A stretch of DNA of 64,000 nucleotides. It comes from Conoideocrella luteorostrata (taxonomy: Eukaryota > Ascomycota > Sordariomycetes > Hypocreales > Clavicipitaceae). This document shows positions 26,197 through 38,086 of this stretch, in pieces (the stretch's first letter is position 1; every line of letters starts with the position of its first letter). Position numbers and translations under genes: made by a program. Location: NCBI GenBank assembly GCA_032433595.1, contig JASWJB010000011.1, positions 240,025 through 304,024 of the forward strand. The letters are read 5' to 3'. Under the pieces are notes generated by a model, which was not told the origin of the DNA, did no database searches, and was given only the letters and a program-made list of their open reading frames with translations.

Positions 26197-29100
26197 ATGA
26201 CAAGCCTCTCACAGGGCCCGACTGATGGCGGAGACGAAGCGTCCTGCAATCCCGATCCGACCGATTACAATAACCAACAGGCAGTTCTAAATTCGAAGCC
26301 ATTTCCTGCGGCGAGGATAGGTAGCCGCGCAAGAGATCAGGACTGGAAACGAAGCAATGGCCGCAGTGGGGTTGCTAAGAATCCCTCACTCTCATCATCA
26401 AACGTATCGCGGCCCTTCGCGGACTCTCCTACTATCGTAGCTCCAGCCAAGACATCTCCAGAACCGTTTCCCACAGGGCGTCGATCTAGGTTCGTCTCAA
26501 TTCCTGTGCTTCTCACTGCTGGCATTGGAATTCTCCTCTTGATATTCATTTTGAAATCGCTCGTTGGCTACCAGGTTGAGGCAAAAGGATGTCGCATGTC
26601 GTATATGCGGCCGTCTTATATCCATTTCAACGAGTTTGATACAGAACATACACGCTTTGCGTCTAAATACTCCTTATACCTCTATCGCGAGCAGGGGATT
26701 GATGATGAAAATAAGGTAAGATGTTCTTTGAGTTGCATGATTAACGATTGTTGTATGTCATTTCCCGGACATCTAGCGCTAATGCATTTGCAATTTAGCT
26801 ACGTGGTATACCGGTACTCTTCATACCAGGCAATGCCGGTAGTTATAAGCAGGTTCGACCAATTGCAGCGGAAGCAGCGACTTACTTTCATGACACCATC
26901 CAACATGATGGGCGATCTGTGGACTCTGGAGTTCGGAACCTTGATTTCTTCACTGTTGATTTCAATGAAGACATCACTGCTTTCCACGGCCAGACTTTAC
27001 TTGATCAGGCAGAATATTTAAATGAGGTAATCAGATACATACTTTCACTCTATTCTGATCCTCAGCGAGCCAGCCGAGACTCTCAGTTACCAGATCCGAC
27101 CTCGGTAGTAATTCTCGGTCATTCAATGGGCGGGGTCGTCGCACGCACAATGCTGGTGCAGCCAAATTACCAGGCCAACTCTATAAACACCATAATCACA
27201 ATGTCAGCTCCCCATTCCCGACCACCAGTAACATTCGATGGTCAAATTGTTCAGATATACGACAAGATCAACGACTACTGGAGAGAAGCATACGCGCAAA
27301 AATGGGCCAACAACAATCCTCTGTGGCATGTTGTTCTTATTTCAATTGCAGGCGGAACATTGGATACGGTGGTACCTTCCGACTATGCAAGCGTAGAGCC
27401 ACTAGTTCCAGAAACACATGGCTTCACAGTCTTCACCACTGGAATACCAACAGTTTGGACGAGCATGGACCACCAAGCCATTCTCTGGTGCGATCAGTTT
27501 CGGAAGGTTGTAGCCAAATCGTTGTATGACATCGTTGACGTACGTCGCGCCACACAGACTAAGCCCCGCGCCGATAGAATGCGGCTTTTTAGAAAGAGAC
27601 TGTTACCTGGCTTGGAAGCTACATCTGAAAAGTCAATTGCCCTCAAAGAGGATATTTCTGTGCTTACTCTGAATCATGAGTCAAGCCGAATTGTCCCTGC
27701 TGGTCACCGACTCGTTCTAGATAACCTTGGAAGTGAGCCCCATCCGACGGTTCATCTACTGCCTATCCCTCCTGCAGATACGCCGGTGTCCAAACGATTT
27801 TCGCTGTTAACGGACGCCTTGCTTCTAGAATCGGAAGAGTCAAGTCCTGTTGAGGTGCTTATGTGCACCGTCTCTTCAAGTCAGCCAGGTTCGGTTAAGG
27901 AGTCTGGCTCGGATCACATGACCACTCCTCGCGACAGTCCCGCAAGACTTTCTTGCAAGAATGTTGCAACTGATGTCATTCTTCTACCAGCATCCACAAG
28001 ATCAACCCGACAGCCCTTTTACCTTGAGGGGGAAGACGCAATCCGTCCATTCTCATATCTGCAATATGATATGGATGACCTTTCAGAGTACAATTTTGTT
28101 GCTATCGTGGATAAGGCCAATTCTAACTTGCCGGGCTTTGTACTCGCCGAATTCATTGACACAGATTCCGTTCAAAAGACGGTCTCAATGCCCCTTTCAC
28201 ATATCATGATGTTTGGGCTGTCATTTTCTTTTCCTCCACATAGGCCCATTGCGGTAGATGTTCAACTCCCTGCGCTGACATCCAGTTTGCTTGCATTCAA
28301 TTTGGAACTTGAAAGTCACCAGTGCCAGAACAAGTACCGCCTATTTACTTCAATGGTCAGGCAGTATTTGAACCGCCCACACGAGTCCAAATATTTTGTC
28401 AATGCGAAGTCGGTCCCTATCAGTCTGCATGGAATCGCTCCATTCGTTCCCCCACCGCTTGAACCAGGTGCCGTGGACGATGGACTAGGACTTCAAATAT
28501 GGTCTGACCCTACATGCTCATCGACATTGAGAGTGAGCCTTCGTATCGACTTGATGGGAACTCTGGGGAAGTTATATATGCGCTACAGAACCGTTTTCGC
28601 AGCATTTCCGTTATTGATCGTGACCTTGGTGCTAAGGACGCAGTTTCGCGTATACGACCACACTGGAGTATTCATATCCTTCTCAGAAGGACTAGACCTC
28701 GCCTTGCGACGGTCGGTTCCCCTCCTACTCCTGTCACTGACACTCCTCGCCGTCTCGCTTGAGGGCACATCGGCTGCAATGCCGCGATTATTCTGGAGTA
28801 AGCGACGGTTTGATGCATTCCACAGGAATGAGCTTCTCATTGGAACGGAGAATCCTTTCTTTTGCATTTTAGTTCCCCTTATTGGAGTAGTATGCATCGG
28901 TGTTTGTGCTGTTTTGCATTACACCATGCTTGCTCTCACGCAAACTCTTGGAATGCTATACGGGCTTTTCAGCAATACCTCATTGAGTGAAACCGGTTGT
29001 CACAACAGAGCTGCTTCGCAGGCACTGGTGCCTTCGTCACCACGGAGGCGAATGGTATCAACCGCTATTCTACTTTTCCTCGTCTCGACCTTCATACCCT

Positions 29101-29621
29101 ACCAGTTTGCTTACCTCGTTGCGAGTCTGGTACAGCTGTTCACCACAGTGCGGGCATTCTATTTCTCATCTATGGTTAACTCGATGTCGAATTCTAATTA
29201 CTATCGTTATGTCCATTCGATACTTCTACTCATGATGTGGGTTCTACCAATTAATCTACCCATATTGGCAGTATGGATACGTAATCTTGCCGTACATTGG
29301 CTCACACCCTTCTCATCTCACCACAACGTCTTATCAATCATGCCTTTCATTTTGTTGGTGGAGAACTTGACCACTGGCAGGATGGTACCGCAAGTAACCA
29401 GCCACTTACGACATGTTACTAGTGTGCTCCTCTTTGGCACCGCGCTCTGCGCGGCGGTGTATGGAGTGTCACATGCATATATGCTTCATTACCTTGTCAA
29501 TGTTATTGCGACATGGCTAGTAGTCTTGCACTCAACAGCGGATTCTTGGTCTATTGCAGGCATTGGCGCAATGTTTGAGGGTAGTGCCAGCGAGAACTCG
29601 AACGGGGAGAAAGTTCTTTGA
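26197..29621 (+). CDS. BST1: GPI inositol-deacylase (BST1/PGAP1)
   Basis: Two exons (26197..26715, 26799..29621; 83 nt intron) give about 1113 aa, normal for the family. A polar N-terminal tail of about 105 residues precedes the first membrane helix (PVLLTAGIGILLLIFILKSL). The lipase domain carries LRGIPVLFIPGNAGSYKQVR and the nucleophile motif GHSMGG; MSAPHSRPP follows and a His in SMDHQAILWC is a likely triad member. Several membrane helices fill the last 350 residues. Known role: ER enzyme that removes the inositol acyl chain from GPI anchors, needed for export and quality control of GPI proteins. The intron junction rebuilds the conserved GIPVLFIPGNAG block. Confidence 0.96.
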
Positions 29622-30429
29622 GAAGCATGGCCTTGAACGCTAACGGGCATAATATTTGGTACACTTGATCTCGTCATTCGCCCTACAGTAAAGATGCGCC
29701 AACTTGATTCTCGTTCACCACCACCCAGCTTCATCTCAGCGAATCTTTTTGCCAGTCCTTGCAGCTGCAGCTGGTTCTTATGCCCAAACAACACAAAGAA
29801 AATGCAATGACTAGGCTTTAATGACTAATATTTTGTTATAAAAACTTTTCGACTTTGTTCCTATATACAACCAAAGAAATCGTAAATATGCCTATCAAGG
29901 AAGGATATGATCTCTATTTCACATTTTGCTATGCTTCCATCTTAATTCATGCATTGCTAGGTGTTTATTCAGGCGCATCGGGAGGGTGGAGAGACATGTA
30001 TGCTATTTGTGTATGGCTATCAACTTGGATAATAGGTGATATAACGGTGATTATGGTGGAAATTCTGAGCCAAGGCCGCAATGTGACGATGCAGCTGACA
30101 ACGTACTCCTTCAGTTAACGTGCTCACTCCCCAGTCCTTAATTTTCTGATCTTGCTATTATTTTTTTGTTCATTTCTGCTAAGAATTCGCAACCTCGCGT
30201 GCAAACCACTTCTGCCTTACACAGACCGACATGAGCTGCTTATATCTTACGCCTGTAGCGGCCCTGCACTCAGTGACTTGGAGTAGAGTGTTCGAAACCA
30301 ATTTTTATAGTCTATCCAAACTCTACAACGAGTATGCCTTACGCAGGTGTAATTATTTAAAAGTAGTCTATTAAAAAGAGCTCATCCTGCTGCTTCGATT
30401 GTGGCTTGGGAAAGTAGTTCGTTGCCAAG
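29622..30429. other. Convergent intergenic region BST1/MCH1
   Basis: About 800 bp of AT-rich 3' flank. An 87-codon hydrophobic ORF at 29855..30118 (+) is unlike anything I recognise and is not called as a gene. Confidence 0.5.
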
Positions 30430-32431
30430 TTAGGAATCATCCCGTTTGGGTCCTTCTCTCGCCCAGTCAATTCGTTCATGCCGTACTGCCCAAATTGTAA
30501 TAATAATACCCACCGAACAAGCACCAAAAGTCGCCCAATATGCGGCACGGTAACATTCCAAGCCGTGGTGGCACGAACGTTGTCCACTAGGGTCGAAGAC
30601 GCTGTGTGAATCTAAAACCACACCGTAAAAGAGGTTGAAAATATTTGAAGAAATGACAGGTGCCAGTGTCATAAAGCCCCAGTTTTGACTTAAACCACGG
30701 ATCCCAAAAGTTTCGGTGACAATAGAAGGAAAAACCCCGAACAAAAAGCCATAGCCAAGCCCGGATAGTCCGGAAACCAACCCCAGGAAACTTGGATTCT
30801 CAATACTTAGAGCGCAGGCTTGGGCCAAAAGAAAAATTATAGACGCCACGAACAGGCACCAAAGGCGGCTGGCGTGAAGTGACCTAACTAGGAGGTCTGA
30901 CCCAACACCTAAAGTATACGTTGTTAGCATGTTCGTACCCTCAACATCCATGACTAATACATATAAGTTTTCGGCCGACGCTGGAAGAAACGTAGGATAC
31001 TTCGTTGCTGGTAATGGAGAACTTGCTTCGAACGGCAAAGTGGCAGAGACAAATGGCTTTTATAGCTCGGGGATTGCAATACTGTCAAACTTACCGCTGA
31101 ATAGGCGACCGACAAAGCTACACACAGACAGAATAGAAACATGCATCTGCTGGTGGTGGACAAGAAAGTCCTTTGTTACCGAGCTATCGTAATGCTTCCA
31201 TAGTACATTGACGTCATTTCCGATGTTACTGAAGAATACTATTAGCTCTGGACATTTGATTAAAGGCAATTTAAACTGCGCTGACAGAAACAACACAGGA
31301 AGTATTATGCATACTTGATGGTCATAAGACCGACGCCAGACAAGATTGCCATTATTGTGAACAAGAGCCAAAAGGATTGGCTACACAAGAGCTTGAAGCC
31401 GCGAATATCTATACGATGAGATCGATCGGTATCAACACTGCTCGCCATAACATGTTCTACGCGTTCTGAGACCGTCGATGAAATCAAGGACGACGCTTCA
31501 TCAACGACTTCCTCTATATCATTACTATTGGGGTTGCGCCAAGCGATCGGATCGGAAGACCCGGGCGACACAGTGGATGGGGCCAAGAAGCTGGTGGAAG
31601 ACATACCAGGATCCTCAGGAGCTCGATTGCTAGGAACTTGAAGTCGCTCATAAGATGGCCGCGGATGGGTGGAAATGAACGATGAACGGCGGCCTTCTTG
31701 GTTGTCATGGATTTGGTAGTTGGAGTGTGGATAAACTCGGAGGAAAAAGAAACCAACAAACGTCAAGCCAAAGGTGCCGACAGCAAGAAGCTTCAGGAAT
31801 GCACTTGGATCTCCGGGAAATATAAGTGCACCGAGAGATGAGAAAAAGAAAGCACTGAGGCCGAACGCAGCAAGTGGAAACGCTGTAGCTGTGCCTCTGT
31901 GACTCGGCCAATTTAAAGCAGATGTTTTAACCGCCGCAGCAAAGGCCATGCAACTCCCCAGACCCGAGAGAAAAGAAAAGGCGCAAAGAGAAGTAACGGA
32001 GCCAGAAGCGTTATCATATGCCATGTGTAATGGAAAGTAGCCTGCAACAAGGAGGATTGCACCGATGAGAACAAAGGGTCGAGGCCCTTGGTGGTCGACA
32101 AATACGCCCACAGGAACGCCCAACGAGTACATCCCCAAGTTGCCAAATTGCCCAACCAAATTACTCTGAGTAGCCGACAACCTGAGCTTTTGAGCAAACT
32201 GCGGAGCCCAGGCTGAATAGACATACTTTCATGGTTCGAACACGTTGTGTTAGCACAGAGTGCGAGGGCAATGCGAGGGCAAATAGGAGTATCATAAATT
32301 GTCCCCGAATGAATCAGCCCGTTCTCAAGGGCAGAACTTACGTTGGTACCACAGGCGAGAGATATGGCTGTAGCAGCTACACTCGCGATAAGACGAGCTC
32401 GCCGCAGCTGGCGCTGGTGGTGCTGGCCCAT
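30430..32431 (-). CDS. MCH1: Major facilitator transporter, MCH1 type
   Basis: Four exons (32342..32431, 31315..32225, 31095..31228, 30430..30908) give about 537 aa from MGQHHQRQLRRARL. About twelve membrane helices in two halves are separated by a long acidic/Ser-rich cytoplasmic loop (EGRRSSFISTHPRPSYERL onward). Family-like blocks are YVYSAWAPQFAQKL, SNLVGQFGNLGMYSLGVPVGVFVDHQGPRP, MTINNIGNDVNVLW and GLGYGFLFGVFPSIVTETFG. It belongs to the nodulin-like/monocarboxylate-like MFS branch of yeast Mch1, whose substrate is not established (vacuolar in yeast). The first acceptor is GAAAG, unusual but required by frame. Confidence 0.88.
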
Positions 32432-33314
32432 ATTGTCGATGAGCAAAGGTATCGTTAGTCGTATGAACAGGAACGCTAGTGATGAGTACAAAAATTGCCT
32501 CAACACGGCAATCGATGACCCTCGTGAATACAAATTTAAAAAAGGAGAATAAGAAGAAAAGAATGTAACTCAATTTTAGCGGCCCGCTATGACAGAGAGG
32601 TGTGTGAAGTTCGATGATATTCTGAATGTAAACTCGTGGCGCAGTAAGCACCCAGATGTTCGTCAACACCGTGATAAGGCATGGCGCCGATAAGGGAGCC
32701 GATAGCAAACCGCTCAGTTCCTTCTAGGAGGGTCACACAGGTAATTATCCAGCCACTTAACCAGGGTCCGGTCATGCGGACAGCTAGCTCCCGACTGAGC
32801 TGACCTAGATGTTGATCGCTTTTGAGACGCTTTGACGATTTATTCTTTCTTCCAATTTTCATTTGCAAGCAAGGCACTTTGCGTAATTTGGCCTGGTTTA
32901 TGCGCGGTTACTTCTATCATGCTCGCGTATTGTATTGTCCATACAGTGGCGCTGCACCAAGGCTACATCAAGGGCGCCCATGAATACGGAGTACTCTGTG
33001 ACTTATTGAATACCTACTCCGTAGTTATTCCGCAACCAAACTGACCTCGCTGTCTTACGTAACCGCGATCGTTCCTGCGAGGTTCACGTGCGCGCCTCCG
33101 CGTCGGGTGAAGGACAACCGGCCTTATTAATTCATCGCCTGTTCGATATCACCACCATCTACGGAGTACTCCGTACGTTGTTCCATCTAGGTCAAAAATC
33201 CCACAACAGTATTCTCTGCAGCAAATGTTAAAGCAGATCGCTGCCAACAGACTGGGAACCTAATATCGCAAATCTCACGTCCTGAACTGCTCGTCGCATA
33301 GTCCTCATCTCAGG
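32432..33314. other. Divergent intergenic region MCH1/TMS1
   Basis: About 880 bp with three TACGGAGTA-type sites (32985, 33015, and the full palindrome at 33170) and a CACGTG near 33087. No gene was seen. Confidence 0.6.
33170..33185. repeat. Perfect 16 bp palindrome TACGGAGTACTCCGTA
   Basis: The complete two-half-site form of the dispersed motif, about 130 bp upstream of the TMS1 start. Confidence 0.75.
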
Positions 33315-34903
33315 ATGGGCGCCATTCTCTCTCTTCCGCTGCTCGCGGTCCCAAGTATGGGCACTGTACGGTGACTGTTCCCTTGACATTTGTTTAATGA
33401 GACAAGCTTTGACAATCTGAATCTTCCAGGTTTTATCTTTTGCTGCGAGCTGTTGCGGCGCTGCAACATGTTCCATGGTTTGCAGTGCTTGTGGCAAGTG
33501 TGGTAATAGGTGTGTATATTTTTGCGCCGTCTTTTAAAAGTCGGCCTTGCTTGTAACGGAAGTTAGTTTGAACTCAGATATTGACTTGTTTGTTTGATAG
33601 TGTCGCCACTCGCATCGCCTACGCCCTCATGCTTCTAGTAAATTCGATTCTGGCATGGATAATGCTTACTCCTTGGGCAATTGAGAAATTACAACACGTC
33701 GCTTTGGACTATGTTAAAATTAACTGTCCCAATGGCGAATGCTACGGATGGCTTGCTGTTCATCGCATCAACTTTGCCCTTGGCGTCTTTCACATCGTCC
33801 TTGCAGGATTACTTCTTGGTGTCACGAGTTCCAAACATCCTCGCGCAGCCGTACAGAATGGCTATTGGGGTCCCAAGGTCATCATCTGGCTGGCTTTGAT
33901 AATTGCCGCCTTCCTTATACCGGACCAGTTCTTTATCTTCTGGGGGAACTATGTGTCGCTGATTTGCGCCATGCTATTCTTGATACTTGGGTTAGTTCTC
34001 CTTGTTGATTTAGCTCATACTTGGGCGGAATACTGCTTGGCCCAGATTGAGGATACAGACTCGAGATTCTGGCGGTTTCTTCTCATTGGAAGTACACTGG
34101 CTATGTATTTTGGATCCATTGCCATGACAGTGGTTCAGTATATTTTTTTTGCCAAGGGCGAGTGCCACATGAACCAGGTCGTCATTACTATAAACATGCT
34201 TTTCTGGCTTACGGTCTCTGTCATATCAATTAACCCAACAGTGCAAGAGCACAACCCGAAGGCTGGACTAGCACAAGCTGCCATGGTCTCAGTTTATTGT
34301 ACCTACCTAACCATGTCGGCTGTGTCCATGGAACCTGATGATAAACATTGCAATCCACTGATCCGAGCCCAAGGCACCAGGACAACTTCTGTTGTGATCG
34401 GCGCGATTGTCACCATGCTGACAGTAGCCTATACAACTACTCGTGCTGCCACACAAAGTCTTGGCTTTGGAAACAGCGTTGGTGGCATTCATTTACCCGA
34501 GGATGATGAACACGACTTGGTTACGCAACAACCAAGTGCCCGGAGAGAGATGAGAGCTGAGGCTCTGCGTCGCGCTGTCGAAGAGGGTAGCTTACCGGCA
34601 GACGCCCTACTCTCAGATGACGAGAGCAATTCAGACGAAAACACTCCCCATGATGATGAACGTTCTCGAACCCAATATAGCTATACCATGTTTCACATCA
34701 TTTTCTTCCTAGCCACCGCGTGGGTTTCGACCTTGTTAACAATGCAGTACGAGGAGAGCACTAAGAATGGCGACTTCGCTACTGTAGGCCGTACATATGC
34801 AGCAAGCTGGATCAAGATTGTTAGTGCCTGGGTGTGTTACAGTCTTTATTCTTGGAGTTTGGTTGCACCCATCGTTCTTCCTAGTCGTTTTGACTTCTCA
34901 TAG
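33315..34903 (+). CDS. TMS1: Serine incorporator family membrane protein (TMS1/SERINC)
   Basis: Three exons (33315..33365, 33430..33509, 33601..34903) give about 477 aa. The N-terminus MGAILSLPLLAVPSMGT continues as SFAASCCGAATCSMVCSACG and CGNSVATRIAYALML, the SERINC hallmark that appears only after both introns are removed. About ten hydrophobic helices follow, with CPNGECYG, FWGNYVSLICAM and, at the end, ASWIKIVSAWVCYSLYSWSLVAPI. An acidic Ser/Asp-rich loop lies before the last two helices. Known role: SERINC proteins are linked to serine and phospholipid handling in membranes; the activity of fungal Tms1 is not settled. Confidence 0.95.
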
Positions 34904-35610
34904 AGGTCTTGATATGGGAATTTGTAATTGCTAGTTTGACTTGAAGCGCTTAGTTGCAAGGAAGGTTGGGGCTGGCAGCGTCACCTTGCATGTTATTAGA
35001 GATGCAGTTGTTCTGATTACAGTGCACTATTGTATTTTTACTAATGAAATGCGCTGGTGTGTGATTTTTGTGTTGGTTTTGGCGCTAATTTTAGCCAAGC
35101 TCGAGAGTCTAGCTTCCCCTTGCGTCGGATCTGAGGAAAGCTGCGAAAAAAGGAACTTGTTGGTAAACTACGAGTGGTTTGTAGAGCCAATGAATTTACT
35201 TTCTTCAAGTGTAGCGCCTGTATTTGAATTAAACGATGTACTACTCTAGGATATTTACATGATTTTAAGACAGTGTTGCTTCCCTCTTCTATCGTCATGA
35301 TGAATCAATTCTCATCCATGGAGGCAACCTGAAACCCAGCCAATTTTGTGTCTTCTCTGGTATTTCTCAGGCAATAATCCCTCTACAATGTATATCCTCG
35401 TTATGCTACCAGAACTCCAGCATTGTGGCTTCACTCTTCCACTGCGACTTGTTTCTTGACGTAGTAAGACGCACAGGCTGTCGGACGAAGGGAGATGACA
35501 CACATAATTTGTAGAATGTCCGGTGATGATAGTCTTGTTGCTACGAATCAAACATGAAAAATGACTACATTTAGCGCTATTCTGGCTCAGAGGTGTTTTT
35601 GCCCGGCTGC
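34904..35610. other. Convergent intergenic region TMS1/metG
   Basis: About 700 bp of 3' flank. A 102-codon ORF directly after TMS1 reads like untranslated sequence. No other feature was seen. Confidence 0.5.
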
Positions 35611-37025
35611 TTAGGTATCAATAGCATGAAACCCGTTTAATGTTACGGTGACTGCACCTGCTTGAACAAGCTATAACAGCTCCATGTTAGTAAACATTAC
35701 CAGCTCCGTAGCAATCCGTGAAAAGTCCTTACCGCGCGAGATAAATCCTCAATCAGATCATTGACATCCTCTATTCCGACGCAGAGTCGAATGATGTCTT
35801 CGGGCATTTGCCTCTCTCTACGAGTCTTGGCATCAATGCTGGCGTGGCTCATTTGGCATGGCATGCTAATGAGACTATTTACACACCCAAAACTGACGCT
35901 TATTGCCCACAATCTAGCAGCTTCCACAATGCGTTCCGAGACAGCTGCATCGCCCGTCTCGAAGGACAAAACTGCGCCAGCTCCTCGAGCAATGGACCAA
36001 TGGAGGTCGTACTGAGAGTGTGACTTGAGGCCAGGATAACGCACCCGAAACCCGTGAGATTCCAGAAATTCAGCAATTGCCTGGGCACTGGCTTGCTGCT
36101 TTTCCATGCGGATAGCCAGAGTTTTTACACCGCGCATGAGCAGGAACGAGTCGTTAGGCGAGAGGCCGCAGCCGGTCGAATTTATGGTAAAAAATAACTT
36201 GTCTCCAACGGCTGCCTCATTACAAGCAATGACGCCAGCCATAATGTCGTGATGGCCAGATAGGTACTTGGTTCCGGATTCGTAAACAATGTCGGCACCC
36301 AAGTCCAAGGGGTTGCAAAGCATCGGTGATAACATGGTATTGTCAACAACGACCAATGCTTTAGAGTTAGCATCGTGAGCCATACGAGCAACTGAAGCCA
36401 AGTCTACAATTTTGATCAAAGGGTTTGTCGGCGTCTCAAGCAGAACCATGGCGGTTTTGTCAGAAATACGTTGTCGAACGGCCTCAACTTCAGTAGTATC
36501 AACATGATGAACGATTATGCCCTGATTTGTCGCCATGTAAGTGAGCAGGCGGTGGCTACCGCCATATAGATCGTCTCCGGTGATTACTTCGTCACCTGGC
36601 CGAAGCAGGCGCGAAATAACGTCAAGAGCTCCCATGCCTGAACTTACGGCAAGAGCACGGTTGGCATTCATGATTTTGGCTAGATGTCTTTCGAGATGGG
36701 TTCGAGTCGGGTTGCCAGATCGAGTGTAATCATATTCTTGTTGGCCACCAGTTGCTGATGTTTGCTTGAACGTTGCAGACTGGTAAATTGGGATACTGGA
36801 AGCACCGTACTGGTCTTTACCCTCGGTGTAGACCAGCTCAGTTGCTAATGCGTATCGCCGCCGGCCATTTCGAGGACTTGAAGGTGCTGGGGATGGCGGT
36901 AGATCGTGACCGTCAACATCAGTTCGCTTCGCAGGTCGTGCCGCGGTCCTAGTTGCACTTTCATTCGTGGGTGGAGAAGACGCCATTGCTGTCATGAGCC
37001 TGCGTAGAGTGAGTGGTTGAATCAC
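35611..37025 (-). CDS. metG: Cystathionine beta-lyase
   Basis: Two exons (35733..37025, 35611..35670; 62 nt intron) give about 450 aa. The Cys/Met-metabolism PLP fold is clear: ATELVYTEGKDQYGASSIPIYQSATF, YDYTRSGNPTR, SSGMGALDVISRLLRPGDEV, DDLYGG, ETPTNPL, VVVDNTMLSP and the PLP lysine in YESGTKYLSGHHD. The final exon gives the conserved tail LVQAGAVTVTLNGF. Known role: converts cystathionine to homocysteine in methionine synthesis. The first 55 or so residues are low-complexity; translation could start at the Met 14 codons in. Beta-lyase is favoured over gamma-lyase or gamma-synthase by overall resemblance to fungal MetG/Str3. Confidence 0.92.
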
Positions 37026-38086
37026 TGCGCCGTCAAATTAAGGGCGGAATGTTCAGCGGGGAAATAGTCGGCCCTAGAATGTTGGATTATTTATGATGCA
37101 AAATTCAGAATCGGAAATCGCCAAGGTGGAAATAAAAGTTAAGCACAACTTGTTTCCCACTTTACAGATGATTGCAGGAATGCTAACTCAAGGCCCTACC
37201 GCGCTGCATGCCCCCGCTCACTAGTTAAGAGACTCAATGCTGGGGACGGAGTAATTGTGGCTGGGTCGAGCTGTTATCAGTATGGGTCAATTTTTCGAAC
37301 GCCCACCACGGATGCAATTAAAGCTTGTTATTAATAAGATTTATTACGAAATAGCTAGCTAAGCTACATAATAGTTAATGCATTTTTTTTGTTTAATTTT
37401 ATCGTGTTTTTGGTCGTTGAGGCATTATCTCTAGGGGAGCTAATGCCACCTCGATGGCTCAGTTAAACTGTCCCCCGCTTGCTTCGCCCACCGCTAACGA
37501 TAGGAAAATAACGCCGATTACCGGAGCGAGTAGGTACTGCGTAATAGAGAGAATATTAGGGTAGTACTGCTGCTTGTGAAGCTACCGCTAAGAGAGTTAA
37601 GTATTGTCCTACCGAGCTGGCAGGATTGTGGAGCAATGAGTCCAATTGCGTGCTCCAAGACAGTAGTGGTTGGGCGACGCCACACTAGCTATCTGTGCCA
37701 CTAGACTGCAGGGTGTGAAGTTCGCACTGTGAAGCGACGACCTGGGGAGGTATTCAGAAACCTTCAGTATGTTCAACGTCGTCATGCTACACTTGATACA
37801 ACGCTTCTAGTCTCTTTATATCTAGACGCATGCCTCTCAATCATGCTGTTGGATTAGTCATTGGCTACCACCCTCAAATAATATGCATCTCGGAAGTTAT
37901 TCATTAATTGGAAGCTGTGTTTACTAGGACTATAGATACTCACATCTGTGATGGACCCTTGGCTGCGATCATGGGCCTACTTGAAACATATCCCAAATTC
38001 TAGAACGCCCACATGTCCAAGGAATTATACTAGTACTATATACACATCATCTCACTTTGTTATCCAGCTTAGTAATCTCCCATCGC
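37026..38086. other. Gene-free region between metG and MSP1
   Basis: About 1.06 kb upstream of metG and downstream of MSP1. The middle is a 240 bp inverted-repeat element. The remainder shows no gene. Confidence 0.6.
37239..37478. mobile_element. MITE-like inverted-repeat element, degenerate
   Basis: The right end, read on the minus strand, is GCGGGGGACAGTTTAACTGA followed by GCCAT. The left end is a diverged version (GCTGGGGACGGAGTAATTG). The first 98 bp align with the last 98 bp of the window, sharing TTCGAACGCCC and AATTAAAGCTT(A/G)TTATTAAT at the same spacing. The interior is AT-rich and non-coding. No clear target-site duplication was found, so the exact ends are provisional. The TTCGAACG subterminal motif is reminiscent of fungal pogo/Fot1-type elements. 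Confidence 0.6.

Noticed and set aside
29855..30118. 87-codon hydrophobic ORF (+) between BST1 and MCH1
   Set aside because: Sits in AT-rich convergent 3' flanks, resembles no family, and ORFs of this length are expected by chance.
34941..35249. 102-codon ORF (+) directly after TMS1
   Set aside because: Lies where the TMS1 3' untranslated region should be; no conserved features.
36690..36715. GGTTCGAGTC-like string resembling a tRNA T-loop
   Set aside because: It lies inside the metG coding exon and no cloverleaf could be built around it.
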